Assembly (NCBI GenBank): GCA_002382735.1
Contig: DFZN01000003.1
Coordinates: 1-40,774, forward strand
Length of the DNA: 40,774 nucleotides
Origin: a bacterium UBP11_UBA4055
GTDB taxonomy: Bacteria > UBA4055
Direction of reading: 5' to 3'
Shown in pieces: positions 1 through 8,937 of the stretch. The translations under genes and the position numbers were made by a program. Positions within the stretch are counted from its first letter, which is position 1, and each line of letters opens with the position of its first letter. The notes below the pieces were generated by a model. It was not told the origin of the DNA. It was given only the letters and a program-made list of their open reading frames with translations, and made no database searches.

Positions 1-61
1 TGTATAAAATGGAAGATCCGTTTCAATAGACAAAGATAAAGGCCGCGTGGGTCTCAGTATG

Positions 62-90
62 AAAAAAAAGCCCGGACTTTAGCCGGGCTT
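62..90 (-). terminator. Rho-independent terminator of the PorV-like gene
   Basis: Read on the minus strand, AAGCCCGG (83-90) pairs perfectly with CCGGGCTT (68-75) around a 7-nt loop and is followed by a run of eight T. It lies 20 bp beyond the stop of the PorV-like gene and probably ends the whole surface-protein transcript. Bases 1-60 show no supportable gene. Confidence 0.9.
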
Positions 91-109
91 AAATGGTTTT
101 CAAATGCCA

Positions 110-1000
110 TCATTCAGAAACTGACTGCCTGAATTTCCATACTATACCGAATTTGTGCGAATCACCGATCGTGTCCTCGTTCATAAGCACTATGGCGTAA
201 TCAAATGCAAGATAGTTCCAGCCGATCCCGAAACCTGCAGTAGCGGCGTTGCTGTTTAATCCTCCTCTTAAAGCGAAAGAGTAATCGGAATATAAGAAAG
301 CGTACTCAAGGCCGGTAGCGAATTTGACGGTCACTCCCTCGGTTTCATTGATATCTTCCTTAGTTGACAGGTCCAGTGCGACTGTGATATTGTGCATATT
401 CTCTGAAAAGGCTACACTGTAGGATGTACCGAAATTGTATGACGGTTTTATCATCTCGTCCTTCATATCGGCAAGAAGATTCTTACCGGTTGCCGCGACG
501 GTCCATTTATGGGCTTCGAACGGCTGATACAGTACGCCTGCGTCGAATCCGAACCCGCTGCCGTCGCCAATGTCGGAAGAGATCGTAAATCTTTTAAGGC
601 TCGCGCCGGCGGAGAGACCCTTAACAAGCTCCAGACCGTATGAGAAATAAAGCTGATTCTCGCTCATAGATGTTTCATCGGCGTTTATACCTTCCTCCAG
701 AGTCGCTCCTTCTCTTACCCATGCAAAACCCAGGGCTCCGGCTGAAACAGGGTATGAGAATGCGAGGTAATCTACAATGATATGATCAACATCCGGGATC
801 ATCCAGTGCATGAACTGGAATTCACCGTGCTTTGATCCGGCCAGTCCGGCCGGGTTCCAGTAAACTGAATTAGCGTCTCCGCTCAATGCCGTGTACGCTC
901 CGCCCATAGCCTGAGGCCTTGCACCGAGCTGAAGATCGGTAACAGGAAACAGCAGACGCGCAAGCAATAGAACAGTGAATATAAAAATTGTCTTTTTCAT
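110..1000 (-). CDS. PorV/PorQ-family outer-membrane beta-barrel protein
   Basis: A 296-residue protein with an N-terminal signal peptide (hydrophobic residues 4-18). After it comes the family signature GARPQAMGGAYTAL with NSVYWNPAGLA close behind. Alternating beta strands continue to the end. PorV/PorQ proteins are outer-membrane barrels of the FadL-like fold; in Bacteroidetes, PorV shuttles type IX secretion (T9SS) cargo to the surface. The start is fixed by AGGAG 7 nt upstream of the ATG. The gene starts only 8 bp after the stop of the giant secreted protein, with its Shine-Dalgarno in that junction, so the two are almost certainly co-transcribed and may be partners. Family assignment is firm; a role in secretion is an inference. 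Confidence 0.85.
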   Translation of the reverse strand: MKKTIFIFTVLLLARLLFPVTDLQLGARPQAMGGAYTALSGDANSVYWNPAGLAGSKHGEFQFMHWMIPDVDHIIVDYLAFSYPVSAGALGFAWVREGATLEEGINADETSMSENQLYFSYGLELVKGLSAGASLKRFTISSDIGDGSGFGFDAGVLYQPFEAHKWTVAATGKNLLADMKDEMIKPSYNFGTSYSVAFSENMHNITVALDLSTKEDINETEGVTVKFATGLEYAFLYSDYSFALRGGLNSNAATAGFGIGWNYLAFDYAIVLMNEDTIGDSHKFGIVWKFRQSVSE

Positions 1001-1008
1001 GATTTCTC

Positions 1009-4000
1009 CTACTTTATTACGCCGACAGGCTTTTTAACGGTTTTCTTCTTCCCTGACATATCCTCGTATTCGAATACATAAACATATATCCCGCTGCCCA
1101 CATATCTGTCGTAATCGTTCTTTCCGTCCCATTTGATGTTTGTGGTTCCCGAAACGCTCATCTCGTTCGCAAGGATCCTCACAAGATCGCCCGAGAGATC
1201 ATAAATTTTAAGATTTACTTTTCCGCCTTCGGTCAGGTCGATCACAGCCGTAGTTGTCTGTTCGGCATTGAACGGATTCTTAGTCCAGTAGAAGCTGAAT
1301 TCTGCAGTATCCGACTGAGTACCGATAGCATAAACAGAGAAGTGGTTGGTAGTGAAAGTCACCAGATTGTTCACAGTATCAGTGCCGTCAGACACAATTT
1401 TGATCCATGAGCTGTTCTCGAGAGTGAAAACCTCTAACCCCGATTCATCTATGTCGGGAGTACCGTCAAGATCAGTATCAAGGTCCATATCATTGTAAGC
1501 CAAAGAAATCTTTACAGGTTCATGAAAAATAAGATTGTCAGGTCCGAAAAGATGCGAGTTCGGCAGAAGAACGATCCCTCCGTATGGAGCAGGATAGCTG
1601 TCAGCCGAAACCGTTCTGATCGTTATTTCACTGTCAGATAAGAGAGCGTCTGCAGGTATAATAACCGAAGTACCGTCAGGCGATGTGACAGTTCCCCCAT
1701 CATCTCCGATCACATTTGTAACTCTCGGATCAGTATATATAAGCTCTGTCTGATATATTCTGACATTTCCGCTCATATCCACTACAGCGACTGTTATTAT
1801 ATTGTATCCTTCGATGAGCTCAATAGTGCGCGTGAAGGAGTAACCACCCGTCAGCGGTATTGAAAGAGGCGTATCACCTATATTGTCCCCGTATGCGTTT
1901 GTATGAGTAAGTACGACCGAACTTACGAAATTTGAGTCCGGCTCATCGTGATAAGTGCAGTCAAGAATGATACTACTTTCGAATACTTCCCCGATTACAG
2001 GTTCAGGCAGTATCACCGCAACTATGACCGGCTGAGTATTGTCGAGCCTGAGAGTGACAGCAGGGGTAAATATATTCCCGGCAGGATCAGTTACGCTGAG
2101 CATGGGAGTTTTAACACCGTCAACTACAGAATTGTCCGCGCTGATTACATAAGACACAGCGTAAACACCGTCCATGTCTGCGTCAGTGAGGTTAAGCGAA
2201 GCGGCTGCGTTCGTACCGTTGTCAAGCAGCTGAAGCTGAACAAGCGGTAGAGTTACTGACAGGTCAGGTTCATGTCCGGTATATTCGAAAATAACCGTGT
2301 CTCCGTTCTTTATGTTCACAGGATCAGCTTTCACAACACCCATTGGCGCAGAATTGTCAGTTATTACTACTATATCCTCCGAATATCCGGTTCTGTTGAG
2401 GTAGTCTGTAGTTCTTAAGATGATCTCATGCGAGCCGTCCGTCAGCCCTATAGTGTCCCAGTTGTGGGATCCCGTTCCTCCTGTATTTACAGGCGCGGTC
2501 GTTACCGCTGTCCATGCTCCTCCGTCAATGCTGATCACGGTTGAGGCTAGCAGGGCAGGTGCAACAGGCGATGCAGTGAACTGTATTGTGACCGTTCCGT
2601 TCAGAAGTTCAGAACCTTCGGGAGATGTAATAGAAACATTTGGCATATTATCGGTTATAACGAAAATATCTTCTGAGTATGCAGTTCTGCCGGAGTTGTC
2701 AGTTGTCCTGATAGTAATTCCGTGCGTGCCGTCAGGTATATTCGTAGTGTCCCAGTCGTGGGATCCCGTTCCTCCTGTATTTACAGGCGCGGCCGTTACC
2801 GCTGTCCATGCTCCTCCGTCAATGCTGATCACGGTTGAGGCCAGCAGGGCAGGTGCAACAGGTGTTGCCGTGAATTGTATATTTACTATCCCGCTCTGAA
2901 CGGAAGATCCCGCAGGTGAAGTAATGTTTACTGTCGGCGAGTTTTTTGTATATACCAGCGTAGTAGGTGAATAAGTGCTGATATTGAGGGAGTTCTCAGC
3001 CCATACCTGTATTATATGCTCACCGTCCTGGAGAGAGGAAGTATCCCATGAATATGAATCGGAATACTGATAGACACCCTCAGGAGCGTAGGATGAAACC
3101 TGCTCACCGTCAATATAAAGCTTTATCTCATTTATCGTAAGTAACGAATCAGTTTCGACGGTAAATCCGACAGAATTACCCGAACCGCTCAGTTCCGCGT
3201 GGGGTAGAGGTGTCGAGATAGAACAGTTTGGGTCGGAAAGAGTGTAACCGCCCTCGTTGTTTATATAGATAGAAAGAGGAACTGATACAGGATCTATCTC
3301 GCCGTCTTCGATCACATAAACAAGCTTGAGAAGAGTATTCAGCGGCTGATTAATGGTCTTCGTATCGAAAGTAGCTGTCCATATCGGAATGTTATCGTCC
3401 TCTACCTTGTTCATTGTTCCGTTCTGTAGCACAATATATGTGCCGGCGATAGTATCTTCAAGCCTGATCTCGTAAGTAACTCCCGCAATACCCAGCTCAG
3501 GAACGGCGTCAGTCGGGTCAACGGCATAAACAGCCAGAGGATATTCACCGCTGATCGTATCGCCGTCCTCGGGATAGATGCTCTGAACAAAAGGTCCGCC
3601 TGTCTGAAGGATAGCCCATCCGAGCGCGTTATATACCGGATCGACAGGGTCTATTTCCACTATTTCAGAATTGATCGTAGAGCTGAGCCAGTAATCCCTG
3701 TTATTCGTCGAATCGTGAAGTTTGAACAATGCTCCGATAATATCATCGGAAATCAAATTTAAGTCATCTGTGTCACCAGCATAATAAGGTATTCGATATT
3801 CACTTTCCCAGTTTGATCCGGACATTCTCCATGAAGCTCCAAAAGTACTGCTTCCATCTTGTGTCCAAGTAGTTGAATTAAAGTTCATATCCTCAAATAC
3901 AAAACCAGTTCCGGATTTAGTCATTTTGAAAGCATTATCATGATACGGATCTCCGGCTTGATTGAGTACAAAATTCTGATTTCCACCCGAACTTCCCTGA

Positions 4001-4992
4001 TCAAAGAAGAAAGTCATGATATCCCCATTTAGAGGGGTATAATCATTTACAATTACACCAAAATAAAGATATGATGTGTCTGAGTCCTCTTTTAGCTTGA
4101 TCGAACCAGAAATTATGTTACCGTTAAAATCAGTTAATATAATATCTTTATGAAATGCGTATTTCCAGTTGGCATCACCTGAAACATTGCCGTCAATAGT
4201 CGGAATTATCCCCTTAGCGTTAAGGCAGACCAGATTCCTGTCGGCTATGCCGTCGCCGATCGTCTGTATCTCCGCCCATCCGGTTGAGCCGTTGGCTCCG
4301 GTACCGGCAGGATCGCTGTCGTCCGCGTTAGTCTGCACCCAGTAATAATCATCATTGCCGCCTGTAGCCATAGTCACTTTAAAAAGCGCTCTGATCTCGT
4401 CACCGGCTTGAATGTTAAGATAACCGTTCGAAGCGTCATTAGTGCGTGAAAGAGGGATCTTGAATTCGTAATTATATGTCTGGGTACCACCCGAACCTCT
4501 CCTTTCGCCGCAGCCGACCGCTGCAGGTACGGAGTTTAGTGTCCATGCTGAACCGTTCCAGTACCCGTCTTCTGCAGGATCACCGTTGGCGAGCATCGTC
4601 ACATAATACTCGCCCGGTGCTCCTGGCGCGCCTTCAAGAATTCCGGATATTCCCTGATCGAAAGTAATCATTACTCTGTTGCCGTCAGCCGCATTTGTCA
4701 ACTCAATAACGACCGCAATATAAAGAGTATCCTGATCATTGGAGATCAGTATACTGCCCGGCGCAGGAGCATTAGGAGTGATACCGTCAACGTCAAGAAC
4801 GATGTTCCTGACATAAGCTGCTGACCAGTCCGTAGGATCCGTTGAAGGAGCGATCAGCCCGTCTGCTACATCAGGTCGGGTCAGGTCGGTAACTTTGTAG
4901 CTGAGAAGCTGACGAGCGTCTCCCGGATCGGCTGCAAAGAGATTCAAAAGAATCAACAGTACCGATAGAATTTTTATTTTTTTCAGATGCAT
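1009..4992 (-). CDS. Giant secreted multidomain protein (CBM9-like, Ig-like, ZU5-like, FlgD/T9SS-like C-terminus)
   Basis: About 1,327 residues. The start is placed at the eighth codon of the longest frame (4992) because AAGGAG lies 7 nt upstream of it and it opens directly on a signal peptide (MHLKKIKILSVLLILLNLFA). Approximate domains: two CBM9/DOMON-like ligand-binding domains (44-247 and 264-464); several Ig-like beta domains (470-1090), including a highly conserved pair (710-847); a ZU5-like segment containing GTSVIIPADAL (about 1095-1190); and a FlgD/type-A-sorting-like C-terminal domain from about 1234, with NPFN, LKIYDLSGDLV and GIYVYVF. That architecture is typical of exported surface or extracellular proteins of the FCB group. 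The ligand is unknown; CBM9 suggests a carbohydrate. PorV-like follows 8 bp downstream, and the sensor kinase and response regulator lie upstream on the same strand. Confidence 0.85.
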   Translation of the reverse strand: MHLKKIKILSVLLILLNLFAADPGDARQLLSYKVTDLTRPDVADGLIAPSTDPTDWSAAYVRNIVLDVDGITPNAPAPGSILISNDQDTLYIAVVIELTNAADGNRVMITFDQGISGILEGAPGAPGEYYVTMLANGDPAEDGYWNGSAWTLNSVPAAVGCGERRGSGGTQTYNYEFKIPLSRTNDASNGYLNIQAGDEIRALFKVTMATGGNDDYYWVQTNADDSDPAGTGANGSTGWAEIQTIGDGIADRNLVCLNAKGIIPTIDGNVSGDANWKYAFHKDIILTDFNGNIISGSIKLKEDSDTSYLYFGVIVNDYTPLNGDIMTFFFDQGSSGGNQNFVLNQAGDPYHDNAFKMTKSGTGFVFEDMNFNSTTWTQDGSSTFGASWRMSGSNWESEYRIPYYAGDTDDLNLISDDIIGALFKLHDSTNNRDYWLSSTINSEIVEIDPVDPVYNALGWAILQTGGPFVQSIYPEDGDTISGEYPLAVYAVDPTDAVPELGIAGVTYEIRLEDTIAGTYIVLQNGTMNKVEDDNIPIWTATFDTKTINQPLNTLLKLVYVIEDGEIDPVSVPLSIYINNEGGYTLSDPNCSISTPLPHAELSGSGNSVGFTVETDSLLTINEIKLYIDGEQVSSYAPEGVYQYSDSYSWDTSSLQDGEHIIQVWAENSLNISTYSPTTLVYTKNSPTVNITSPAGSSVQSGIVNIQFTATPVAPALLASTVISIDGGAWTAVTAAPVNTGGTGSHDWDTTNIPDGTHGITIRTTDNSGRTAYSEDIFVITDNMPNVSITSPEGSELLNGTVTIQFTASPVAPALLASTVISIDGGAWTAVTTAPVNTGGTGSHNWDTIGLTDGSHEIILRTTDYLNRTGYSEDIVVITDNSAPMGVVKADPVNIKNGDTVIFEYTGHEPDLSVTLPLVQLQLLDNGTNAAASLNLTDADMDGVYAVSYVISADNSVVDGVKTPMLSVTDPAGNIFTPAVTLRLDNTQPVIVAVILPEPVIGEVFESSIILDCTYHDEPDSNFVSSVVLTHTNAYGDNIGDTPLSIPLTGGYSFTRTIELIEGYNIITVAVVDMSGNVRIYQTELIYTDPRVTNVIGDDGGTVTSPDGTSVIIPADALLSDSEITIRTVSADSYPAPYGGIVLLPNSHLFGPDNLIFHEPVKISLAYNDMDLDTDLDGTPDIDESGLEVFTLENSSWIKIVSDGTDTVNNLVTFTTNHFSVYAIGTQSDTAEFSFYWTKNPFNAEQTTTAVIDLTEGGKVNLKIYDLSGDLVRILANEMSVSGTTNIKWDGKNDYDRYVGSGIYVYVFEYEDMSGKKKTVKKPVGVIK
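2452..2862 (-). repeat. Near-identical direct repeat pair inside the giant secreted protein gene
   Basis: Bases 2452-2568 and 2746-2862 are about 117 bp long and differ at only about three positions. They are offset by 294 bp, exactly 98 codons, which matches one Ig-like unit. Both encode the segment with ALLASTVISIDGGAWTAV and NTGGTGSH. The flanks of the two units are much more diverged, so the conserved cores probably reflect recent duplication or gene conversion. Confidence 0.85.
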
Positions 4993-5025
4993 AAGCTTTC
5001 TCCTTATTTTCATTATGAATAACTC

Positions 5026-5054
5026 AAGATAAGGAAAATAATGAAAATATGCAA
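5026..5054 (-). promoter_or_regulatory. Candidate sigma70-type promoter of the giant secreted protein gene
   Basis: On the minus strand, TTGCAT (5049-5054), a 17-bp spacer and TATCTT (5026-5031) lie just upstream of the start at 4992. This would give a leader of roughly 25-30 nt. It could allow expression separate from the regulator genes upstream, from which no terminator separates it. The hexamers match consensus only moderately. Confidence 0.35.
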
Positions 5055-5063
5055 GTCTGAGCT

Positions 5064-5816
5064 TTATTCCGGAAAGAGCTTGTCCTTTGAGTTTCTGCTT
5101 ACAGGGATCTCGGTTTTATTCTTGTCCTTCATTACAGCAACATATTTACCGCCGAACCACTTTTTCAGTTTGTTCAAATGGTCGGTATTTAAAATAAATC
5201 CTCTGTGTATCCTTATGAAGTTCTGCGGAAGTTTTTCCTCGAGCGAAGCGAGAGTGTCGTTAATGATGTATTCGTTGTCAAAAGTGCAGATGGAAGTGTA
5301 TTTATTGTCGGCTTTAAAAAAGTAAATATCGGCTGTATTGACGAAAATTATCTCGTCACCGATCTTTATATGAATCCTTGAAAGTTTTTCCTGTTTATTC
5401 CTGATCTCGTTAAGAAGTGCCGAGATGTTTGAATCGAATTCCACTTTTTTATTATCGCCCGAAGCGAATTTGTTAAGTTTTTCAATAGACTTGGCGAGTC
5501 TCTCTTCCTCAATAGGTTTGAGCAGGTAATCTATTGAATTTGTCTCGAAAGCCTTAAGCGCATATTCGTCGAAAGCGGTAGTAAATATAACGATCGGCAT
5601 AAAGTCAAGGTTCTGAAGTACTTCGAATCCGTTCATTCCCGGCATCTGAATATCTAAAAATATCAGATCAGGTTTCTGTTCGTTTATCTTTGCTACAGCC
5701 TCGATCCCGTTCTCGGCTTCATCAATTACATCGATCTCGTCGAAGTGCTCAAGTTTCCTTTTCAGGCCGTTCCTTGTGAGTTCTTCATCCTCAACTATGA
5801 TGGTTTTATAAAACAT
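5064..5816 (-). CDS. LytTR-family response regulator
   Basis: A 250-residue two-domain regulator. Residues 1-118 form a receiver: acidic IVEDEE pocket, phospho-acceptor D55 in FLDIQMPGMNG, T80 and K100 in YLLKPI. Residues 145-250 form a LytTR DNA-binding domain, with IYFFKADNKYT and FIRIHRGFILN as its recognisable strands. LytTR regulators bind direct-repeat promoter elements and are typically phosphorylated by LytS-type kinases. Such a kinase is encoded 9 bp upstream on the same strand. AGGAAGG precedes the ATG. A likely target is the secreted protein gene directly downstream, but no LytTR site was identified with confidence. Confidence 0.92.
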   Translation of the reverse strand: MFYKTIIVEDEELTRNGLKRKLEHFDEIDVIDEAENGIEAVAKINEQKPDLIFLDIQMPGMNGFEVLQNLDFMPIVIFTTAFDEYALKAFETNSIDYLLKPIEEERLAKSIEKLNKFASGDNKKVEFDSNISALLNEIRNKQEKLSRIHIKIGDEIIFVNTADIYFFKADNKYTSICTFDNEYIINDTLASLEEKLPQNFIRIHRGFILNTDHLNKLKKWFGGKYVAVMKDKNKTEIPVSRNSKDKLFPE

Positions 5817-5825
5817 AATACCTTC

Positions 5826-7583
5826 CTATATTTTTTTCGGGATACTGATAATTACCTTGAACCCGTTCTCTTTTTCGACTTTGAAATTGTGGTCGCTGTT
5901 ATATACGAGACGCAGCCTTTCTTTTACACTTGAAAGTCCTATGCCGTTCCCTTCGGGTTTTTCTGTTCCTTCCTTTGATTCGCCGTTATCCTCAACGGTG
6001 ATAGTTACTCTTCCGGGAATATTTTCATAAGCAGAAATATTTATCATGCCGCCTTCGAGCTTGTTAGAGAGCCCGTGCTTAATGCTGTTCTCAACGAGCG
6101 GCTGTATCAGAAGAGGAGGTATAAGCATATTAGATAATGTCTCAGGTATATCGATCTGATATTCGAGCCTCTTACCGAACCTAATCTTCTCGATCTCAAG
6201 ATATTTTCTTATCATCAGAATCTCTTCCTCAAGCTTAACGAATTCGTTTTTTGAAGTTCTCAGAGTATATCGCAGAAGTCCGGAGATGTTCTGAAGCATC
6301 TTCTTTGCGGATGAAGGATTGAGATTTATAAGTTCTGAAATAGAGCTTATTGAATTGAATAGAAAATGGGGGTTGATATTGAACTGCAGAGATGAAAGTT
6401 CCGCTCTCACCCTTCTTTCTTCAAGGCGGAGCTCATTGATCTTTTTCTGCTTAAGTTTTCTGTAAAAGAAAAAATAGGTAATTGAGAAAATGAGGAAAAA
6501 AACAGCACCATAAATATATTTCTTGTTCCTTTCCTGCTCAAGTTTCAGATTAAGAAGTTCCTTATCCATTTCGTTCTTGGATATTTCGTAATCGATCTCA
6601 ATTTTGGATATGGGAGCGTTAAGTGAATCGTTCTGTGCCGTAAATGAGTTCAAAAGCATATAGTAATTGTTGGCGTTTTTAAAATCCTTGAGCAGATTAT
6701 ACAGCCCGTAAAGTCCCATATAATTCTCGCGGATCATTTCGTCATTCCTGGTCTCCACAGATATCTCGAGACTTTTGTTCAGATAGTCGAGAGCTTTAGA
6801 ATAGTCACCAAAGACTTTATGCATTGACGCGAGGTTGAAATAAACTATCGAGAGACCGGAATGAACACTGTGCTCCTCGTAGATCTTTTCAGCTTTTTTG
6901 TAGTTTTCGAAAGCTGTCTGGAAATTACCCATCATCTCGTTAAGGTCTCCGATCGCGTTGTAGCAGTTGCCGGCAAAATAATTGTTGTCGCTTTTTTCAG
7001 ACAGTTCCAGCGATCTGTATGTGTATTCAAGGGCTTTAGTATAATCGAACTTTCCTCTTACGGCAATAGCCATAAAATAATATGCTCTGGAGAGTATATG
7101 TTCTTCACCGGCGGCATCACCTATTCGGGCGGCTTCGGAAGCGTATTCGAGCGACCTGTCGAAATTCTTTGAGTACAGGCACACATCGGACATCTTCAGG
7201 TAGTTAGACGCCAGATCTTCCGGACGGTCCTCTTTTTTTAATATATCAGCTTTTTTTGTGTAGTAATCAAGAGCTTCAGAATAGTTACCCGATACGAAAT
7301 AAATATCGCCCAGAATTTCATAGGACCTTATCAGCCCTTTCGAATAGTTCAGCTCAATCGAAATGTCTCTTGCACGGAGAAGGAATTTGAGGCCTGTTTT
7401 AATATCATTATAATGGTCTATGTTATAGCCTGCGAGATTAATGAAAGCGTCAGCCTTTTCAGTTCCCTCTGTAAGTTCTGCGGCATGGTCAATAAAGTTG
7501 ATCTTGTAAGGGAACTTATACTTGTTCTGGGCAGAGACAAAAAGCAATGGGATCAGTATTAGAACCGTCAGCATTTTATTCAT
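5826..7583 (-). CDS. TPR-containing LytS-type (HisKA-less) sensor histidine kinase
   Basis: About 585 residues. The start is set at 7583, since GGAGG sits 6 nt upstream and the protein then begins with a signal peptide (MNKMLTVLILIPLLFVSAQ). Residues 45-315 are tetratricopeptide repeats with repeated YSEALDYY and YSKALDYL units, presumably in the periplasm. One membrane segment spans about 356-374. The cytoplasmic part has the His_kinase (PF06580) H-box NINPHFLFNS with H406, then an ATPase with LVENSIKHGL, VEDNG and GNGIGL. It should autophosphorylate and pass phosphate to the LytTR regulator downstream. It overlaps the upstream propeller gene by 8 bp, suggesting the lipoprotein feeds the sensor. 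Confidence 0.92.
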   Translation of the reverse strand: MNKMLTVLILIPLLFVSAQNKYKFPYKINFIDHAAELTEGTEKADAFINLAGYNIDHYNDIKTGLKFLLRARDISIELNYSKGLIRSYEILGDIYFVSGNYSEALDYYTKKADILKKEDRPEDLASNYLKMSDVCLYSKNFDRSLEYASEAARIGDAAGEEHILSRAYYFMAIAVRGKFDYTKALEYTYRSLELSEKSDNNYFAGNCYNAIGDLNEMMGNFQTAFENYKKAEKIYEEHSVHSGLSIVYFNLASMHKVFGDYSKALDYLNKSLEISVETRNDEMIRENYMGLYGLYNLLKDFKNANNYYMLLNSFTAQNDSLNAPISKIEIDYEISKNEMDKELLNLKLEQERNKKYIYGAVFFLIFSITYFFFYRKLKQKKINELRLEERRVRAELSSLQFNINPHFLFNSISSISELINLNPSSAKKMLQNISGLLRYTLRTSKNEFVKLEEEILMIRKYLEIEKIRFGKRLEYQIDIPETLSNMLIPPLLIQPLVENSIKHGLSNKLEGGMINISAYENIPGRVTITVEDNGESKEGTEKPEGNGIGLSSVKERLRLVYNSDHNFKVEKENGFKVIISIPKKI

Positions 7584-8670
7584 TCTCTGCCTCCGGTGCA
7601 AATTCATAAGCGGATATACTTGATCCGAAAGGTCTTATAATATAAAGTACATCGTTCCTTATGATCTCAACGCCTATTCTGTGAGTGTCGCCGATCTTTT
7701 TTGTCGATCTGTATTTTCCGTCACTTCCGAAAATGTCATATATGGCAAAATTCAGGCCGTAAAGATCAGTGTTCGAAGCTCTTCTAACCCAGAGATTCCC
7801 TGAAATATCTGTCTGCATGAATTCAATGAATGTTTTGTATTTATTGGGAAAATAAGGCGGAAGCCTGAATCTTTTTGCTGTTTCTTTTCGGTACTCGGCT
7901 TCTTTTTCAGACATTCTGACAGGCGGCAGTTCGTTATTAATTATGAATTTCAATTTCATATCCGGATCGAATGCATATATCTTATAGACCTGATCGGAAC
8001 TGTAACCTACATAAACCGTGTTGCTTTTACTGTCAACAGCATAAGGGAAAACCGGTATCTCAAAATCGATATTTCCGGAAAAGTACGAATCGAAAATACT
8101 GCTTATCACCTTTACCTCGTTCAGTTTCTCATCAACGGTCTTGAGGCTGAATTCGGTAAAAAGCTCACTTTTGTCCGTAAGGCTTTTTCTGAAAAGTCCT
8201 ATGTACCGATCGTTTGAAAGCGGTGTCAGTTCGACCGGGATATGCTGAGTGAGAGTATATTCTGAAATTATTTTACCTGACAAGTCGGCTTTTTTAATAG
8301 TGTTGTCTCTCGACAGTCTTATTATCGCTGTGTCTCCAAGAACGGTAAAGAAATAAACAGGTTTCTCAAAATTCAGCCTGTTGATGAAATTCCCTTTTCT
8401 GTCGAATTTGTTAATATATTCAGAATTATACTGGACAACATAAAGATCGTTTTTTCTGTCGAACTTGATATCGATGGGGTGAGTCACCAGACTGCTGTCG
8501 ATTCTGAATATTTCCTTTAATTTCATTTCTGAAGGTTCAGTAAAGTTGCTGTTCGATATGACAGGTACTTTTACTTTCGGATCCTCAATTCTGCATGACG
8601 ATAAAAATACGATAAATAAAAGAGAAAGCAGGCTTTTGAATAATTTTGTGCAGATACTCCTTTTAGACAT
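7576..8670 (-). CDS. Six-bladed beta-propeller lipoprotein
   Basis: About 364 residues from the chosen start at 8670. From there the protein opens with a lipoprotein signal (KSLLSLLFIVFLSSC, lipobox LSSC). An in-frame ATG at 8814 would add 48 residues of low-complexity, cysteine-containing sequence before the signal peptide and is less likely. The body shows repeated four-stranded blades (DIKFDRKNDLYVVQY, FINRLNFEKPVYFF, NTVYVGYSSDQVYKI, DISGNLWVRRA), like the 6-bladed propeller/NHL-type proteins common in Bacteroidetes. It probably sits in the periplasm or on the membrane. It heads the kinase-regulator operon, overlapping the kinase by 8 bp, so a ligand-sensing role is plausible but unproven. 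Confidence 0.8.
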   Translation of the reverse strand: MSKRSICTKLFKSLLSLLFIVFLSSCRIEDPKVKVPVISNSNFTEPSEMKLKEIFRIDSSLVTHPIDIKFDRKNDLYVVQYNSEYINKFDRKGNFINRLNFEKPVYFFTVLGDTAIIRLSRDNTIKKADLSGKIISEYTLTQHIPVELTPLSNDRYIGLFRKSLTDKSELFTEFSLKTVDEKLNEVKVISSIFDSYFSGNIDFEIPVFPYAVDSKSNTVYVGYSSDQVYKIYAFDPDMKLKFIINNELPPVRMSEKEAEYRKETAKRFRLPPYFPNKYKTFIEFMQTDISGNLWVRRASNTDLYGLNFAIYDIFGSDGKYRSTKKIGDTHRIGVEIIRNDVLYIIRPFGSSISAYEFAPEAENE

Positions 8671-8843
8671 CGTTTCCGCAGTTGATCCGTAGATTTGGTC
8701 CAAATTGTGCGGCTGCATGAAATCTTTATGGTGCACAAATAATTTACCCGGATTGGGATAATCACAGTTTTCAGACCGTTTTTCGCATGAGCATATGTTT
8801 TTTGCAGATTTCATTTTCTTCTTTTTTCATTTCACCCGATTGT

Positions 8844-8849
8844 ATTATA
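8844..8849 (-). promoter_or_regulatory. Candidate -10 element for the propeller-kinase-regulator operon
   Basis: On the minus strand a perfect TATAAT sits here, with a predicted transcript start near 8837. No good -35 exists at 16-18 bp; TTGATG occurs at 20 bp, which is too far. If used, the leader to the lipoprotein start at 8670 would be about 165 nt. Confidence 0.35.
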
Positions 8850-8876
8850 ATGAAAAATCGATCTTTTATCATCAAA

Positions 8877-8937
8877 AATGTGACGAAACATCGATATGTT
8901 CGGACGAAATAATTATTTGACGCATCGAAATCACATT
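8877..8937. repeat. Inverted repeat between the DMT exporter and propeller genes
   Basis: AATGTGA (8877-8883) is the exact reverse complement of TCACATT (8931-8937). The interior contains a second imperfect palindrome, CGAAACATCGATATGTTCG (8884-8902). It spans the last codons of the exporter and the gap upstream of the propeller promoter. It could be a regulator site or weak hairpin; there is no T-tract for a terminator. Confidence 0.35.

Noticed and set aside
1..60. C-terminal end of a plus-strand gene at the left edge
   Set aside because: Two short frames close within 40 bp, but too little sequence is visible to support a gene.
2420..2899. A 159-codon plus-strand open frame
   Set aside because: It lies antisense inside the giant secreted protein gene and is open only because of the repeated Ig-like units; no ribosome site or recognisable protein.
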